Shown here one piece after another: positions 12,367 through 24,410 of a stretch of DNA of 64,000 bases. A program made the position numbers and the translations under genes. The stretch's first letter is position 1. Every line of letters starts with the position of its first letter. This stretch comes from Isoetes taiwanensis (Eukaryota > Streptophyta > Lycopodiopsida > Isoetales > Isoetaceae). The stretch covers positions 1,862,001-1,926,000 of the forward strand of contig JAJEKV010000016.1 in assembly GCA_021234155.1 (NCBI GenBank), written 5' to 3'. The notes beneath the pieces are model-generated. The model made no database searches, was not told where the DNA came from, and saw only the letters and a list, made by a program, of their open reading frames with translations.

Positions 12367-13029
12367 TGATAGAAACTAAGCTTATGAAGCGAGCATCTCT
12401 TGTATATCACTAGAAGGAAGATAAAAAAAGGACATTCATAGAAAAAAGCGGCTGACAAGGCAAATAAAAGAGAAGGCTTCACCAAGATATATTTCGCACT
12501 TGATTTTTTAAATATGCACATCAAATCTAAGCTTTGATCCCACAACTTAAGTGCAAGGACCTCGATGACAAGAAAGTCCTTTCTTGTTATCTTATAGTGT
12601 TTGATTCATGATACTAAAGCGAACTAAAAAGCAAAACAAAAGAATAGTTGGTCTAATATGCATGCTATCAAAGTCAAGTTCATTCTTTGTGTTGATGTCG
12701 TGATAAAAACAAGATCAAGTTTCAGGTGAAAGGATAGAAACTAGGCTTATGAAGCGAGCATCTCTTGTATCACTAGAGCGAAGATCATACAAGGACATTA
12801 AGTAGAGAACGGCGACAAGATAAATTAAAGCGAAAGCTTAGCCACTTGATTTTATATACATAAATGTCGAATCTAGCCTTGATCCCATAACTTAAGTGAA
12901 AGGCCTCCAGCAGCAAAATTGAAGTTAAGTACCTTCACATTATCTTCTAGTGTTTGATTCATGATGCAACCACTAACTAGAAAGCAAAACAAAAGAATAA
13001 TTGGTGCAACATGCATGCTATCAAGGTCC
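12367..13029. repeat. Direct duplication inside the hAT element
   Basis: A segment of about 300 bp from 12367 (GATAGAAACTAAGCTTATGA...) recurs from about 12734 with scattered differences. Both copies contain GCGAGCATCTCTTGTAT, TTTGATTCATGAT and CATGCATGCTATCAA. It lies upstream of the zinc-finger exon, in the presumed 5' untranslated or intronic region of the transposase gene. Confidence 0.8.
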
Positions 13030-13605
13030 TGCAAATTTACGATTTTTGGATCAATCACTAAGTTAACGAACTAAGTTTGGATCATGTTACATACCAGGTT
13101 TCTTTGTAATGTCTTTTTTTGATTCTTGTAGCGGCAAGGTCGCCTTGACGGCGGCCTGAACCCTGCTCCTTACAAAATCTGTTTCCTGCGATTTGCGATG
13201 AGAAGGTCGGCTACAAGCTGCAGAATGTTGAACATGTTTGTTGAGCAAACAAAAGATGAAGATGAGCAAACAAAATGTTGAACAGAATCAAAGAAAGTAA
13301 TGCTAGTAACAGTTGAAGAAATAAGGCGTTTTTGTTTGATCGGTACCTTACCTTGCGAAAATGAAGCGAGTAAGAGTGAGTTCCGCTGCGGCAGCCAGCC
13401 GAATCGAAGCAGGTCGATGCATTCAGGCGGCCGTTTGCACCAGAGCCGCCAAGAAGACACGGAGGAGAGGCACACGAAAAAAAAAACAGAGGGAAAATTG
13501 GGTCAAAAACATGTCGCCCCAAAATAATACGTGATTTAACGTTATTTTTTTTTTATAACGCATAACGTTATCCCCAATTTGATAACGTGTTATCTTCTAA
13601 CCATG

Positions 13606-13858
13606 CAGCAAACACAACCCTAGCAAAGGGCGAGCAAAGGGTTTCGAGGGGCACCAAAAGAACACCACAGTGTCTTTGCTGGATGCGCCGTGACGCTTTC
13701 AAAACTCCCCGTCTGCGAGAAATCTTTGCACCCAGGAACACCATGCCGGTTGCCTGGTTGGAATTAGAACGCCCTTGAGCAGTCAAAGTGCTCGTTCCAG
13801 AGTTCGACTTGCCAGGTATTACTTTTATATCACAGTGTTGGAAGATGCAGAGTTCCCA
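13606..13858 (-). pseudogene. Pectinesterase central part, upstream of the hAT insertion
   Basis: Minus-strand translation gives FQHCDIKVIPGKSNSGTSTL and TAQGRSNSNQATGMVFLGAK, matching the pectinesterase segment between the DFIFG and LGRPW signatures. It ends SPFARVVFA, which joins directly to the fragment at 8945-9185 if the transposon and one target copy are removed. The LGRPW region is damaged: an 11-bp tandem duplication (13620-13630 and 13631-13641, plus-strand CTAGCAAAGGG and CGAGCAAAGGG) repeats the PFAR codons and shifts frame. A one-base loss near 13842 shifts frame before FQHCD. The upstream catalytic signatures are not recognisable, so this was already a broken gene piece. Confidence 0.82.
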
Positions 13859-15696
13859 TCTTTCATGCTATTATAAGGCGGACATTTCTCTTCAATAGTT
13901 CCAGAGGGGGAATCTGTACTTCTACTCCCACATCTAAATCAATCCGCATCCAAGAAAAACCAGAATTGTCTAACAACATAGAAGAACCAACCCCAAATGA
14001 ATTTATTATTTGGGAATAAGCTCCCAATCTGTATGAATCTATACCTTAGCTCTTTGTAATGGATGCCAAAAATCGAATTTGGAAAAGGATTTAGATCTAG
14101 GCTTCAAGTACTGGATTTATGAAGCAAAAAAAGGGCAAAAATAAAGCTAGTTTGGAGGGCAAAAGGAGCTCTAACCTCTTCACCTTCTGTTATCTGCTGC
14201 TTCTCTGTCTTCTGCTGCTTCAAATTGGGCTTTTGCTATGGCCGAACAGTGATGCGACCTCATCCTAACCACGAGTGGCACAGAAGAATGAGAGAAAAAA
14301 TAGAGCAGATCCTGCAAGCAGATCCGTCGTAAATTTTTTGGCCATCTCATACGTCACTTTTTTTAATTTTTGTTCTTTAACTTGTGTTATTTTTTAAATA
14401 TACACGTGTTGCCCTCAAGTTTTTTTCTAGAACGAAAATATTACATCAAACAAAAATTAACACTAGCTTATATATGTTGTGAAAAGGTATAATACGTTTT
14501 CAAAACGTCCATAATAGACGTATAAACAATGAAAAATGGCATATAAGGGAAGGTTTATGAAACGAGTGCACATCTATCTATATATAATACTAAGGCCAAA
14601 ATAAGACGATAGTTTGTGCACGATCTTGGCCGTTGATTTTGTTGTGTTCTACAACTTTCATTACAATCCGTTAGATTGAAAGCGGTTGGTTTTTTTTTTT
14701 GTGAAGGCTCTATTCTAGCATTCTCATGCACAGTTTTGGATTTGTCTACAATCGTTGTGTTCTGTTTAACAATATTCCTGTTTTTGGTCAATTTTTATGG
14801 ATCAGGCAGGAGCATTCTAGATCGAACCTAATGCTTTGAAGATCCAATAGAGTAGAAGGCAATGGGCGATATTACGGCTTTGGAGACCTCTGCCATCAGT
14901 GGTATTACCATAGTTTTGCAGTTTATCGGAGTTTGAAATATTACGAAGCTATCCATCGAAAACTTGTGGGTTCACATTTTTTAGTTTGCTACTTCCAGCT
15001 CAAGTCTGTCGTTGCATCCCCGATTCCCTAGAATGGCCAAAGAGTTGTCTACCATAAGATGCGTCGCTCAGACATTGGACAAAACTGGTAAGGTCGTTTT
15101 TCGCAAATCTCTATGGTTGTGGTTTGAAAGACAGCTACTTGATGGTGCACCTTTTTTTTTTCCATGCGGCTGGAAATCTGTATATTTTGTTTGGCCACCC
15201 AACTGTCCTGCTCTTTGCTATTAGCACAACCCTTAGATAAATCTCCACCAGCTTTTGTTTTTAACTTCATGAAACTTCTGTTATGATTGTATTTCTTACT
15301 TTGCCAAATCATGAGTTTGTTATTTCATCATATTACTTATGATGCAAGGTCCTTATGGCAGTCTGTACTAGCTGTGTTTAGGTGATGTGATTATTCTTGC
15401 AACTTTTATTTGCGGCCTGCTCCAAGTGTTAAAGCTACATTGGAATGCATCTGGATATGCGTTTGTGTTTACAATTGAATTGGACATTAGAATCATGCAC
15501 ATGCCAGTGTTTATTCTATGTGCATGCCCAATTTATAACCAAATGGCACCTTTGCATAGTTATCATTCTTGCGAGAGCAATGCATCTCAAGTTTTGAGGT
15601 TGCATTTGCAGATTGCACTAAAATGCAAGCTGGGGCTCTTTGCAGTTTATTATGTGCAATACATGGATGCCTTTTTAGAGTATCTTTGACATGCAG
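13859..15696. other. No supported gene
   Basis: AT-rich sequence with only short ORFs (for example 15012-15224 plus). The final bases before 15697 end in a polypyrimidine-poor CATGCAG that could be the splice acceptor of the following CDC48 relic. A first exon of CDC48 is not recognisable here. Confidence 0.45.
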
Positions 15697-17442
<1,746 letters not shown>

Positions 17443-17889
17443 ATGGTAACCACGAGGCTCCAACGGGGATATGGGCTACGCATGCAGCGATCACTCTCTG
17501 AATCGCTTCTTGATAGAATGAATGGCTTACAGATGGAGATCTTAAGAAATTTCAAGAAAAGACACAGCACCGAGTTCCAAAGCTGCGTTAGTCGACTAGA
17601 GAAGGTAGGGGCTCATACAGGAGGAGCAGACGAAGAGGCAGACACAATGGGGAAGCAAGAACAAATACATTACATTCTACAGCTGAAAAGGGAAGTAATC
17701 AGATGCAAGGCCCTAGAAATAATGCTGAAAATGACCGAGATGTGGCTGAACAATGATCTCAAGTGCCATTTTGAGAGAAACTACCACCTCTTCCAGCAGA
17801 AAAGGGAAGCACAGTGCAGAAGTACTCAACAATCTCTTGGCGATCCTTCGGCAACAAACTGGAATGCTCAGTCACACTGGAAGACATGA
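17443..17889 (+). CDS. Hypothetical protein (148 residues), unrecognised
   Basis: One uninterrupted ORF starting at ATG 17443. The composition is polar and helical, with a likely coiled-coil stretch around MGKQEQIHYILQLKREVIRC and LKCHFERNYHLFQQKREAQ. No signal peptide, membrane segment or known motif is seen. It lies 220 bp after the CDC48 relic on the same strand, but codon frame and content do not connect it to CDC48. It could be a retroelement gag-like relic or a small plant gene; I cannot tell which. Confidence 0.35.
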   Translation: MVTTRLQRGYGLRMQRSLSESLLDRMNGLQMEILRNFKKRHSTEFQSCVSRLEKVGAHTGGADEEADTMGKQEQIHYILQLKREVIRCKALEIMLKMTEMWLNNDLKCHFERNYHLFQQKREAQCRSTQQSLGDPSATNWNAQSHWKT

Positions 17890-18286
17890 TATGCGAGAAT
17901 GAAAGCAGACCATTGCCGCAAGGATCGGTATAGATGAATCGTGGAATGCTTGTAGACCAATGCTCTTGTGAAATGTTGCTTGTTCACTTTTTGTTGATAC
18001 TATGTTTTAACCGTTCTTAAACTATAAAGTTTAAAAATATCAAATATCGACTTAAGATGGCAATTATCAATCCATGTCATTCTTCATCTGCCTCATCATC
18101 TACATAAATACATCGTCTTATCCTCTTTTTTGCTGGTAACAATATTGGTGACTCAATCAGCTCCATAAGATAGGCTGCTTGAGCTGCATAAGGTGGCAGC
18201 ATGCTGTTGGCAATGGCAAATCAGTTAGTCAAATATCTGCAAAAAAGGAATGAAAGTACATGAAATATTTCAAAATCAAATACCAA
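17890..18286. other. Possible 3' exon of the methyltransferase relic, otherwise empty
   Basis: On the minus strand at about 18230-18085 one frame reads MLPPYAAQAAYLMELIESP and then KRIRRCIYVDDEADEE before a stop. A TTTTTTGCAG precedes it, so it may be a last exon of the gene at 18287-19531. Nothing else is recognised. Confidence 0.35.
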
Positions 18287-19531
18287 CTAGTCATCTGGTT
18301 CATCGAAATCCTCTACCATAATGTCTATGTCATTAACATTTGCAGAAATATCTTCAATGGCATGTTCTTTAACAATTCTGTCATCAATGTTTGCGTGTTT
18401 GTAAGACAGCCGATTGTCTTTGACATCTTCATACATGTCTCGGTCTTGCTCTAAGCCATATTAATGTCTACCACGAATGGCACATGCCTCCATAAGTGAA
18501 CCAACACCGGACATTAGATCCAACACCAATGAATTTGTCGGAGAAAAGCTGGATACAATGAACTCCATGAAACGGACTGATTTCTCAAGATTGGACCTGT
18601 CATTTCTTTTCTTGGAGACAAATAACTTCTCTTCATCGGGCAAGTAATGCACAATTGTCGATGCATGCTGATTAAGGTCTGCACTGCTGAAGACATTCTT
18701 TGAGATCCTTGGTGTTTTCAGCCCTGCCCTAGAATACACTGATAAGCATAGGTGGTTATTGTTAATTGTACCAAGCTCATCTGTAGAGACGCCGAAGGGT
18801 GTGGAACTGTATATATGGTACAGTCTCTTTTTCTGCAAATTTCTTTTCCTTGCATTGAAATCAATATTAGGTAGATGATCATCTGTGCATATGACTATAA
18901 AAAAGCCATTGTCATCCATACATAAATTTGCAATGGCATTGATGTTTTCAATGAAGATGGAGTCGCAGGAATTCCATTGTGGAATTGTAGAATGACCACA
19001 TGTTGGGTATTGATTTGTAGGAAGATCACAGAAAACAATGTGGCAACCCCAATCCTTGTTCTTCCCATTCCTTTTATAAGCATGATCAGCTAGCTTATTC
19101 TGTTTTCCAAATTCTCGAAGTACTTTGAAAATGGATGTCTCTGATTCTGAAGTGAAACTTGCAGTCAAAGCAGATGCACTTGCCCATACATAACCTATAC
19201 AGCAACTACCATATTTTTTTAAATCATTTGCAGCAGGATCACCATGTCCTAATATTTTAGAACCCTTACTAGATCTGTTTAGGATGACATCTTGGCTATC
19301 ATGAATATTTTCCAAGTTTTCATCATTCTCTTCATCTGATATGACAATATCACCTCTACGTTTTTTGTTTTTTTTTTTTAACTTCTCCTTGCGTTTTCTT
19401 TTGGTATTTTCCATCTCTGGACTTGACACATCCTGCGAATTTGATGGCTTAATTGAGTCTATATCTGTTTGTGAACATACCGCCCATGTATCCTTCTCTT
19501 CCTTTGGATACTCACTCTCTGGAAAATCTAA
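18287..19531 (-). pseudogene. N4/N6-type DNA amino-methyltransferase pseudogene (copy 1)
   Basis: The minus-strand frame from 19531 is open for about 355 codons, stops at TAA 18461-18463, and then continues in the same frame to TAG at 18287. The N-terminus is basic (KRKRKEKLKKKNKKRRGD, nuclear-signal-like). A CDLPTNQYP segment sits where beta-class amino-methyltransferases have their catalytic (D/N/S)PPY motif, here degenerate. The C-terminal SLVLDLMSGVGSLMEACAIR matches the AdoMet-binding FxGxG motif, followed by GRH-stop-YGLEQDRDMYEDV, the acidic strand that binds AdoMet ribose. The order catalytic motif then AdoMet motif is that of the beta class. The in-frame stop between motif and acidic strand and the altered PPY make it inactive. 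Target specificity cannot be read. Confidence 0.6.
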
Positions 19532-19592
19532 TCTGGCTGGGCTTCAAACCCAAACTACTCAAGATCTTCTAATATAAGTGCTAGATTCTATC
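19532..19592 (+). pseudogene. Fragment of the 36-kb membrane-protein gene
   Basis: Positions 19532-19560 are identical over 29 nt to 36358-36386 in exon 1 of the gene at 36271, both encoding GWASNPNYS. After a gap, 19570-19592 (TAATATAAGTGCTAGATTCTA) resembles 36447-36468 in that gene's first intron. The fragment therefore spans exon 1 and intron 1 with about 60 bp deleted. It starts exactly where the methyltransferase reading frame ends on its 5' side. Confidence 0.7.
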
Positions 19593-19731
19593 AAGGGGTC
19601 CCTTTCCGTGCTAAAGGATTCGAGAGAGAGGAAGGAAGGCATTCTATAAAGGATCAAATTGAGAAAACGTAGTTGAATGCTGAATTTGAAATGCAAAGAT
19701 CAGCTGAAATGCTGCAAATGCAATGGAACGT

Positions 19732-19853
19732 TGCACCTAATTTAGACATTGTGTAACTACTCTAATAAGGAGAAACACATTTTAAAAGTTGATGCATCTA
19801 ATTTAGACGTTGTGTAACTACCCTAATAAGTAGAAACACATTTCAAAAGTTGT
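19732..19853. repeat. 61-bp tandem duplication
   Basis: Two adjacent copies, 19732-19792 and 19793-19853, share CTAATTTAGAC, TTGTGTAACTAC and AGAAACACATTT with a few substitutions. The flanks are rich in GAAATGCA phrases. Confidence 0.85.
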
Positions 19854-20584
19854 TGTTTGAAATGCACATCAAGTTTATATGAATTTTGAAATGCGTTTCA
19901 AAGATTACAATTTGAAATGCATATCAAAGTCATAGTTGTAACGCACTGCAATATAACGTAATGCCATCAGTCTACTTTCTTACGAGTCTGAGCCTGGGCA
20001 GGAGCTCTCGTGTTTTATGGTATGTTGATATCGTTGTTGGAGGTAGATAGATGTACTGCTATTGTTAGTGCTGATATTATGTTATGCTTCCGTTGTATAG
20101 GAGCCCATAGAAGAAGGGCGTCAAGCCACCTTCGTGTTCCCTTCCCGCACTAGGGTTATCCTGAGTGCGGGATAGATGGAGGGCCCATGCGGCCAGAGGG
20201 CTGGATGGGGGATTTTCTGTGAGATGTACGACCGGCGTCATATATTTAATAGCGAGCATCACAGAGGGACAGGACCAGGTAGCTCATTTCTACATAAACC
20301 AAGAAAACAATCAAACGAAATGCATATTTGAGGCTAGAAATCAAGGAATATCTGCATTTTCATGGCATTCCAAGAGTTTAACATCTAATGGGCCCATTGC
20401 TGACCTTGTACTCGGAGGACTGTACATAACATCATATGCAAGTAAACTTGCATCCTTTGTTGAATCGATATGATGATTTCATAAAGATAGATATAATAAT
20501 CTAAAGCGAAACCTAGATTGTCTCTCTAGGAATCAAATGCCACAGTATGCACTAACTTCAGAAAAAGGAAAAGAAAAAAGAATA
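19854..20584. other. No supported gene
   Basis: Short ORFs only (for example 20165-20473 plus). None has a recognisable motif. Confidence 0.4.
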
Positions 20585-20975
20585 GAATAGAATAGAATAG
20601 AATAGGTTTTTTTAGCGTCCACGGAGACCGATTGGCCTATGGGACCCAAACAAAAAGAGAGCAGCAAGCGCATTACTGACAGGATTAAAAAACCCCTGCC
20701 CCGAAGGGTTTTCGAGGGAAAAACCTTCGCAGTAATAAGTATGCTGGCGCGCTGTACAATTGTATAGGACAGTTCAATACCGTTCCGGAGGACACAACTG
20801 AGTCCGTGCATCCATAACCTCCTGGGGGTATGACCCCAACAAACCCACTGACGTCGTATTCAATAACTCATGCAACGGTTGGCCAGGCACTAGTAACCGA
20901 ATATACCGCTCTCGGATATGGGCAAACGCTGGGCAGATCTGGGGCATGACATTCATCCAGAGAGATGATAATGAA
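20585..20975 (-). mobile_element. LINE-type retrotransposon 3' end with (TTCTA)n tail
   Basis: On the minus strand the sequence ends in about four TTCTA units (20580-20607 on plus reads GAATAGAATAG...). Just upstream is a conserved 3' region containing TGGGTCCCATAGG and TCGGTCTCCGTGGACG. Further upstream a frame reads CPAFAHIRERYIRLLVPGQP then LHELLNTTSVGLLGSYPQEV, which resembles the C-terminal zinc-knuckle end (H...CPAF...R) of LINE reverse-transcriptase proteins. The copy is 5'-truncated. A second short GAATAGAATAG run at 20972 may be another tail. The same 3' region and tail recur on the plus strand at 38072-38125. Confidence 0.6.
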
Positions 20976-22253
20976 TAGAATAGATATTTGATATCCACTT
21001 TCTCTACTTCATAAAAAGGAGCTACATATATAAAAAAACTGAGAATATACATGTAAACTAAAATATCTAGCAAGTCAAGTGGGATTCCAAATCGGGCTCA
21101 ACAAAAAGCTTATGCTCATTTGTACCATCAAAGAAAACCTAGTTAAAAGAATGCTTATCAATAATTTAATCGTCAAGATATAAACATAAACTATATTGGA
21201 GCATAATGAACATGCTAAAGACATACCCTTCTCTGCTGTTTATGGTTTGAGGTGCTTGAAGTATCGTTGTGCCACGATCATATAAGGTGCTAGCTATGGC
21301 AGAAGCGTGTTCTAGAGCAATTACTCCTTCTAGGCACCCTCACAGAAGCGCCATAGCATCCTCTATCATTTCACCCTAAGCCATCCATTCTCTAGCTTGT
21401 AGGAGAAGCCAACAAAAAAAAAAACTGCAAATGCATGCAGGGGGAAGAATCAATGTCAATCCGGCAGCATAGAAGCTAAATAAGCAAACCCTGAAAAAAT
21501 AGAAACATGTGTGCCAAGGAAAGCCAAAACATTAAATATCCTAGTCCCTCCTCCTGTTTGCTGATCTTCATAGTTCTACAAGTGAATATCTAGCATTATA
21601 ACATGGGTTTTTTTTTGTGATTTTATACGTTTTTTTGCATGGTTTTCATATGATTTCATGGGCGTATTTCATAGAACGTACTAATGCGTACATCTAGAGT
21701 GCGCACTATATTTTATGTTTTAATTCCACTTTTGCAATGCTTTAGCCTCATATTTGTATAGTTTTTGTGTTTTCTAATTTTCCCATGTAATTTTAATGGT
21801 GTAGATCAACTCTTTAGTTCGAGATCAAGAGCTCATAATGGAAGCCCCCTTTCGCTACTGTAATTACATGCAGACCTCGGAGGTCTTGGTTTCTAGGGTT
21901 TGCTCTTTGATTCACACAGAAAAAGGAGCAGGGTGGGTTTGGCTTCGAGCTTTCAATCCCCTTTCTGACTTGGCATATCCGTCCAATTTCTTCTTTGCAG
22001 GAGCATGCTTTTGCATAATCGAGGTCTCAGCTTCTAGGTAAAAAGAAGCCAGGTTTAGCTACGAGCTTTAAATTCCCTTTCTGAACTTGGCAGGAGTAGG
22101 TTTTCCCTTTCCAGGAGCAAGCTTTCCCACCATAACATGGCTTTCGGTCGACCAGATAAATAGACGAAATGGAAATAGACAATGGATATAGATCATCAAA
22201 ATAGGTAGGAAAATAGATGAAGAAGGAGATGATTCCGGCTATGGCAGGTAACA
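20976..22253. other. No supported gene
   Basis: Mostly unique AT-rich DNA. Positions 21678-21702 share an exact 25-nt string with 62304-62328. A duplicated phrase around 21880-21970 and 22020-22120 (TAGGTTT...AGCTTT...CCCTTTCTGA.CTTGGCA) points to an old internal duplication of about 130 bp. Confidence 0.4.
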
Positions 22254-22553
22254 TTGAGATATTTTATTCTGGGTTTCTGTTTCTTAGATACAGTGGTCAG
22301 ATCCTGCTGTAAAAACTCGGCCCTGACAAGAAGAGGGCAAGATTTTTGCCTCAAAACTGCCAGATATCCCTTTGCAATTGCAAAGTCGGCTATGGCAGTT
22401 AGGTTAAGTTTAATTATAGTCTCTGCTTTTTTGATACAACAGATTTTCGAAGCTTTGAGGCAGATTGGCTACCCAGACAAGCTTTCTCCAGCAGTGAACC
22501 TTTTCCTGGCAGATGCTTCACGTCAGGAACTGAATGTATCCAACTTCCAATAA
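22254..22553 (+). CDS. Putative exon, unrecognised protein
   Basis: The convincing part begins after a TTTTTTGATACAACAG acceptor-like sequence at about 22443 and reads IFEALRQIGYPDKLSPAVNL then FLADASRQELNVSNFQ before a TAA. It looks like a terminal coding exon of a soluble helical protein. The upstream part of the ORF is hydrophobic and may be intron. Family unknown. It lies 100 bp before another good exon candidate on the same strand, so both may belong to one decayed gene. Confidence 0.3.
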   Translation: MRYFILGFCFLDTVVRSCCKNSALTRRGQDFCLKTARYPFAIAKSAMAVRLSLIIVSAFLIQQIFEALRQIGYPDKLSPAVNLFLADASRQELNVSNFQ

Positions 22554-22648
22554 AGACAGGCTAGAGATGATGTAAATTACATGTGAAAAATTTTTAGTAT
22601 CAATAAATGATGTATTTTCTACTTAATTAATCATGGATAGTCTTATCA

Positions 22649-22831
22649 AAAGTGGTTGCAGCCACAAGCAACATTTGACAATGGACATATCTGGAAGAAG
22701 TTAAGCCCTCAGTTAACTTCTCCTAATCAACCCTATTCATTGCGGGAAGCTTTAGCTCAAGCACGGTCATCAGGAAAGGGAGCTTCAAACAGAGCTCTTA
22801 GAGAGAGCTTATATCCCTTGCTAAGGCAGAA
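22649..22831 (+). CDS. Putative internal exon, unrecognised protein
   Basis: Bounded by GTTGCAG before 22653 and GTGAGT at about 22833, the expected acceptor and donor. The frame is open and protein-like: PQATFDNGHIWKKLSPQL, then PYSLREALAQARSSGKGASN and RALRESLYPLLRQKL. I do not recognise the family. A following TTTTGCAGCTTGCAG near 22970 could start the next exon, whose frame begins FFPRVKIQYFVSMLEILDL. Confidence 0.4.
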
Positions 22832-22975
22832 GCTGGTGAGTATAGCTTCTTATTTCTAGTATTATTCATTTAGTTTCTAAGTTTATCCAAAGTGATGGAT
22901 ATAATGGATCACATGTCATGCTTCAGAGATAATATGAAATGTCCTAAAGCCAATAGCTTTCCATCTTTTGCAGCT

Positions 22976-23350
22976 TGCAGTTTTTCCCTCGTGTGAAAAT
23001 ACAATACTTTGTTTCGATGTTGGAGATTCTGGACCTACGCTCCAGTCGTGGTATATACCCGCTGGATGGCCACATTATTCCTGCTATGGACTCGTTGGAT
23101 GGCCATTTGTGCATTTCAAATGTTTCTAGCATAAAACATTGTCATATCCAGATGAATGGTCACATTGCAACAAACTATTTCAGCTAAAAATGCATTGATT
23201 AAATGAAAATGTAATGTAATGTTCTTGATGTTTTATACAATCTCTTGAATTAATAATTAATATTTACGCCCTTAAAGTTTTTCTATTTTTTCTTTTGTTA
23301 GGGCCCGAAGGGCCCAAATTTTTTTTTGATATAACAACCAATACATAATT
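22976..23350. other. Weak downstream exon candidate, otherwise empty
   Basis: The plus-strand ORF 22975-23187 follows a possible acceptor but contains a duplicated phrase (GGATGGCCAC/CGTTGGATGGCCAT) and no known motif. Low confidence. Confidence 0.2.
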
Positions 23351-23360
23351 ACCATTAACA

Positions 23361-23400
23361 TTACAAGAAATTTATCACGGCGGCCAAGGCCGCCGCGAAC
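23361..23400. other. Hairpin and CACTA-like terminus relic
   Basis: CATTACAAGAAATTTATCAC, which resembles the CACTACAAGAAA ends of plant CACTA transposons, is followed at once by a perfect GC hairpin: GGCGGCC-AA-GGCCGCC at 23379-23394. No matching opposite end was found in the window, so this may be a solo end or coincidence. Confidence 0.3.
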
Positions 23401-23584
23401 ATTTCTTTAGTCCTAACCCTGTAAAGTTGGCCCGAGTCTATGTTCTAATTCTGTATAGCAATGGATTTATTATAGTCCGCATTGGGACGTAGTTGATCAT
23501 GATACTTATCACAATCTTGTTACAAAGATCACACATGTCAAGAGGAGACTTTTCCTTAAGTACTATATGAGGTGCATATTTTTA

Positions 23585-23935
23585 TACAATGAACCAATAA
23601 AAACCATATAATATTATTTATCCACCTTGTTCTGCACACAAGTAACAAACCAAGGAAGAACTATTAATGCAAAGAAGCTCAGATGAACCAATAAACCATA
23701 AAATATCATATGTCTCGCCAGGAGGACAACTATTAATGGCGCGAGGAAGACAACTATTAAGGACAAAAAGCTCAGATGAACCAGTAAAACCCATAAAATA
23801 TCATTTATCCTCCAAGGAGGACGACTATTTATAGAAAAAAGCTCATGAACCAATAAAAACCATAAAATATCATTTGCCCACCTTGTTCTGTAGATGAATC
23901 AATAAAACCCATTAAATATCATTTGCCCACGTTGT
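23585..23935. repeat. Degenerate tandem repeat (five copies)
   Basis: The phrase GATGAACCAATAAAAACCAT, then AAAATATCATTT, recurs near 23589, 23683, 23777, 23846 and 23894, with CCACCTTGTTCTG or AGGAGGACAACTATTAA between copies. The period is uneven (48-94 bp). Confidence 0.75.
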
Positions 23936-24410
23936 TCTCTCTTCGAGCAAGAAGTAAAAATTAGAAAATTCAGCTTTTTTATATCATTTCTAAATTGGCT
24001 AGAGACATATTTTGGGATAAGCTACTAAAACTACTTAATCACAAGCAAACGGATTGTTGAGTTATATTACACCTTCCTCCTTGAGCTCCCCGTAGTTCAA
24101 CACTAAATTGCATGAAAACAATGCTTATCCTAGCATTGGATGATATAATGCTTGGATGATATAATGCTTGAAACAATAGGGCTTAGAATATGTTGAATAA
24201 TAGTTATTGCAATAGCGTTTAAATGCATTCAAGTCTGCAGAAATCTTCAAATATTTTGACACGTGTTTTACATCCCATATTATGTTTATGGGGTTTGCCA
24301 AAGGGCACAAATTATACTCAGAGACTTCTCACTATTTCAGCAAGTCAATATTGGCATCCATCCTTTTAAAGTCTGCTACATCCCCGAAATTGAATATCTG
24401 TACTGCACTT

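Larger units (their letters stand above)
9186..13605 (-). mobile_element. hAT-superfamily DNA transposon (4,420 bp)
   Basis: Both ends are visible. The left end is CATAGTTAGAAG and the right end CTTCTAACCATG, so the terminal inverted repeats match at 11 of 12 positions. The element is flanked by a perfect 8-bp direct repeat, CAGCAAAC, at 9178-9185 and 13606-13613, the duplication length expected for hAT. Subterminal TAACGG, TAACG and TTATC motifs cluster inside both ends. The only coding region is a decayed BED/DUF659/hAT-dimerisation transposase on the minus strand, so the copy is no longer autonomous. It split a pectinesterase reading frame. Identical target duplications suggest a fairly recent insertion, although the host gene may already have been decaying. 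Confidence 0.93.

Noticed and set aside
11355-12369. Plus-strand ORFs inside the hAT element
   Set aside because: Antisense to transposase segments (DUF659 and zinc-finger regions) on the minus strand.
20774-21073. A stand-alone gene at the minus-strand ORF of 99 codons
   Set aside because: Its C-terminal half reads as LINE zinc-knuckle sequence leading into the TTCTA-tailed 3' end.
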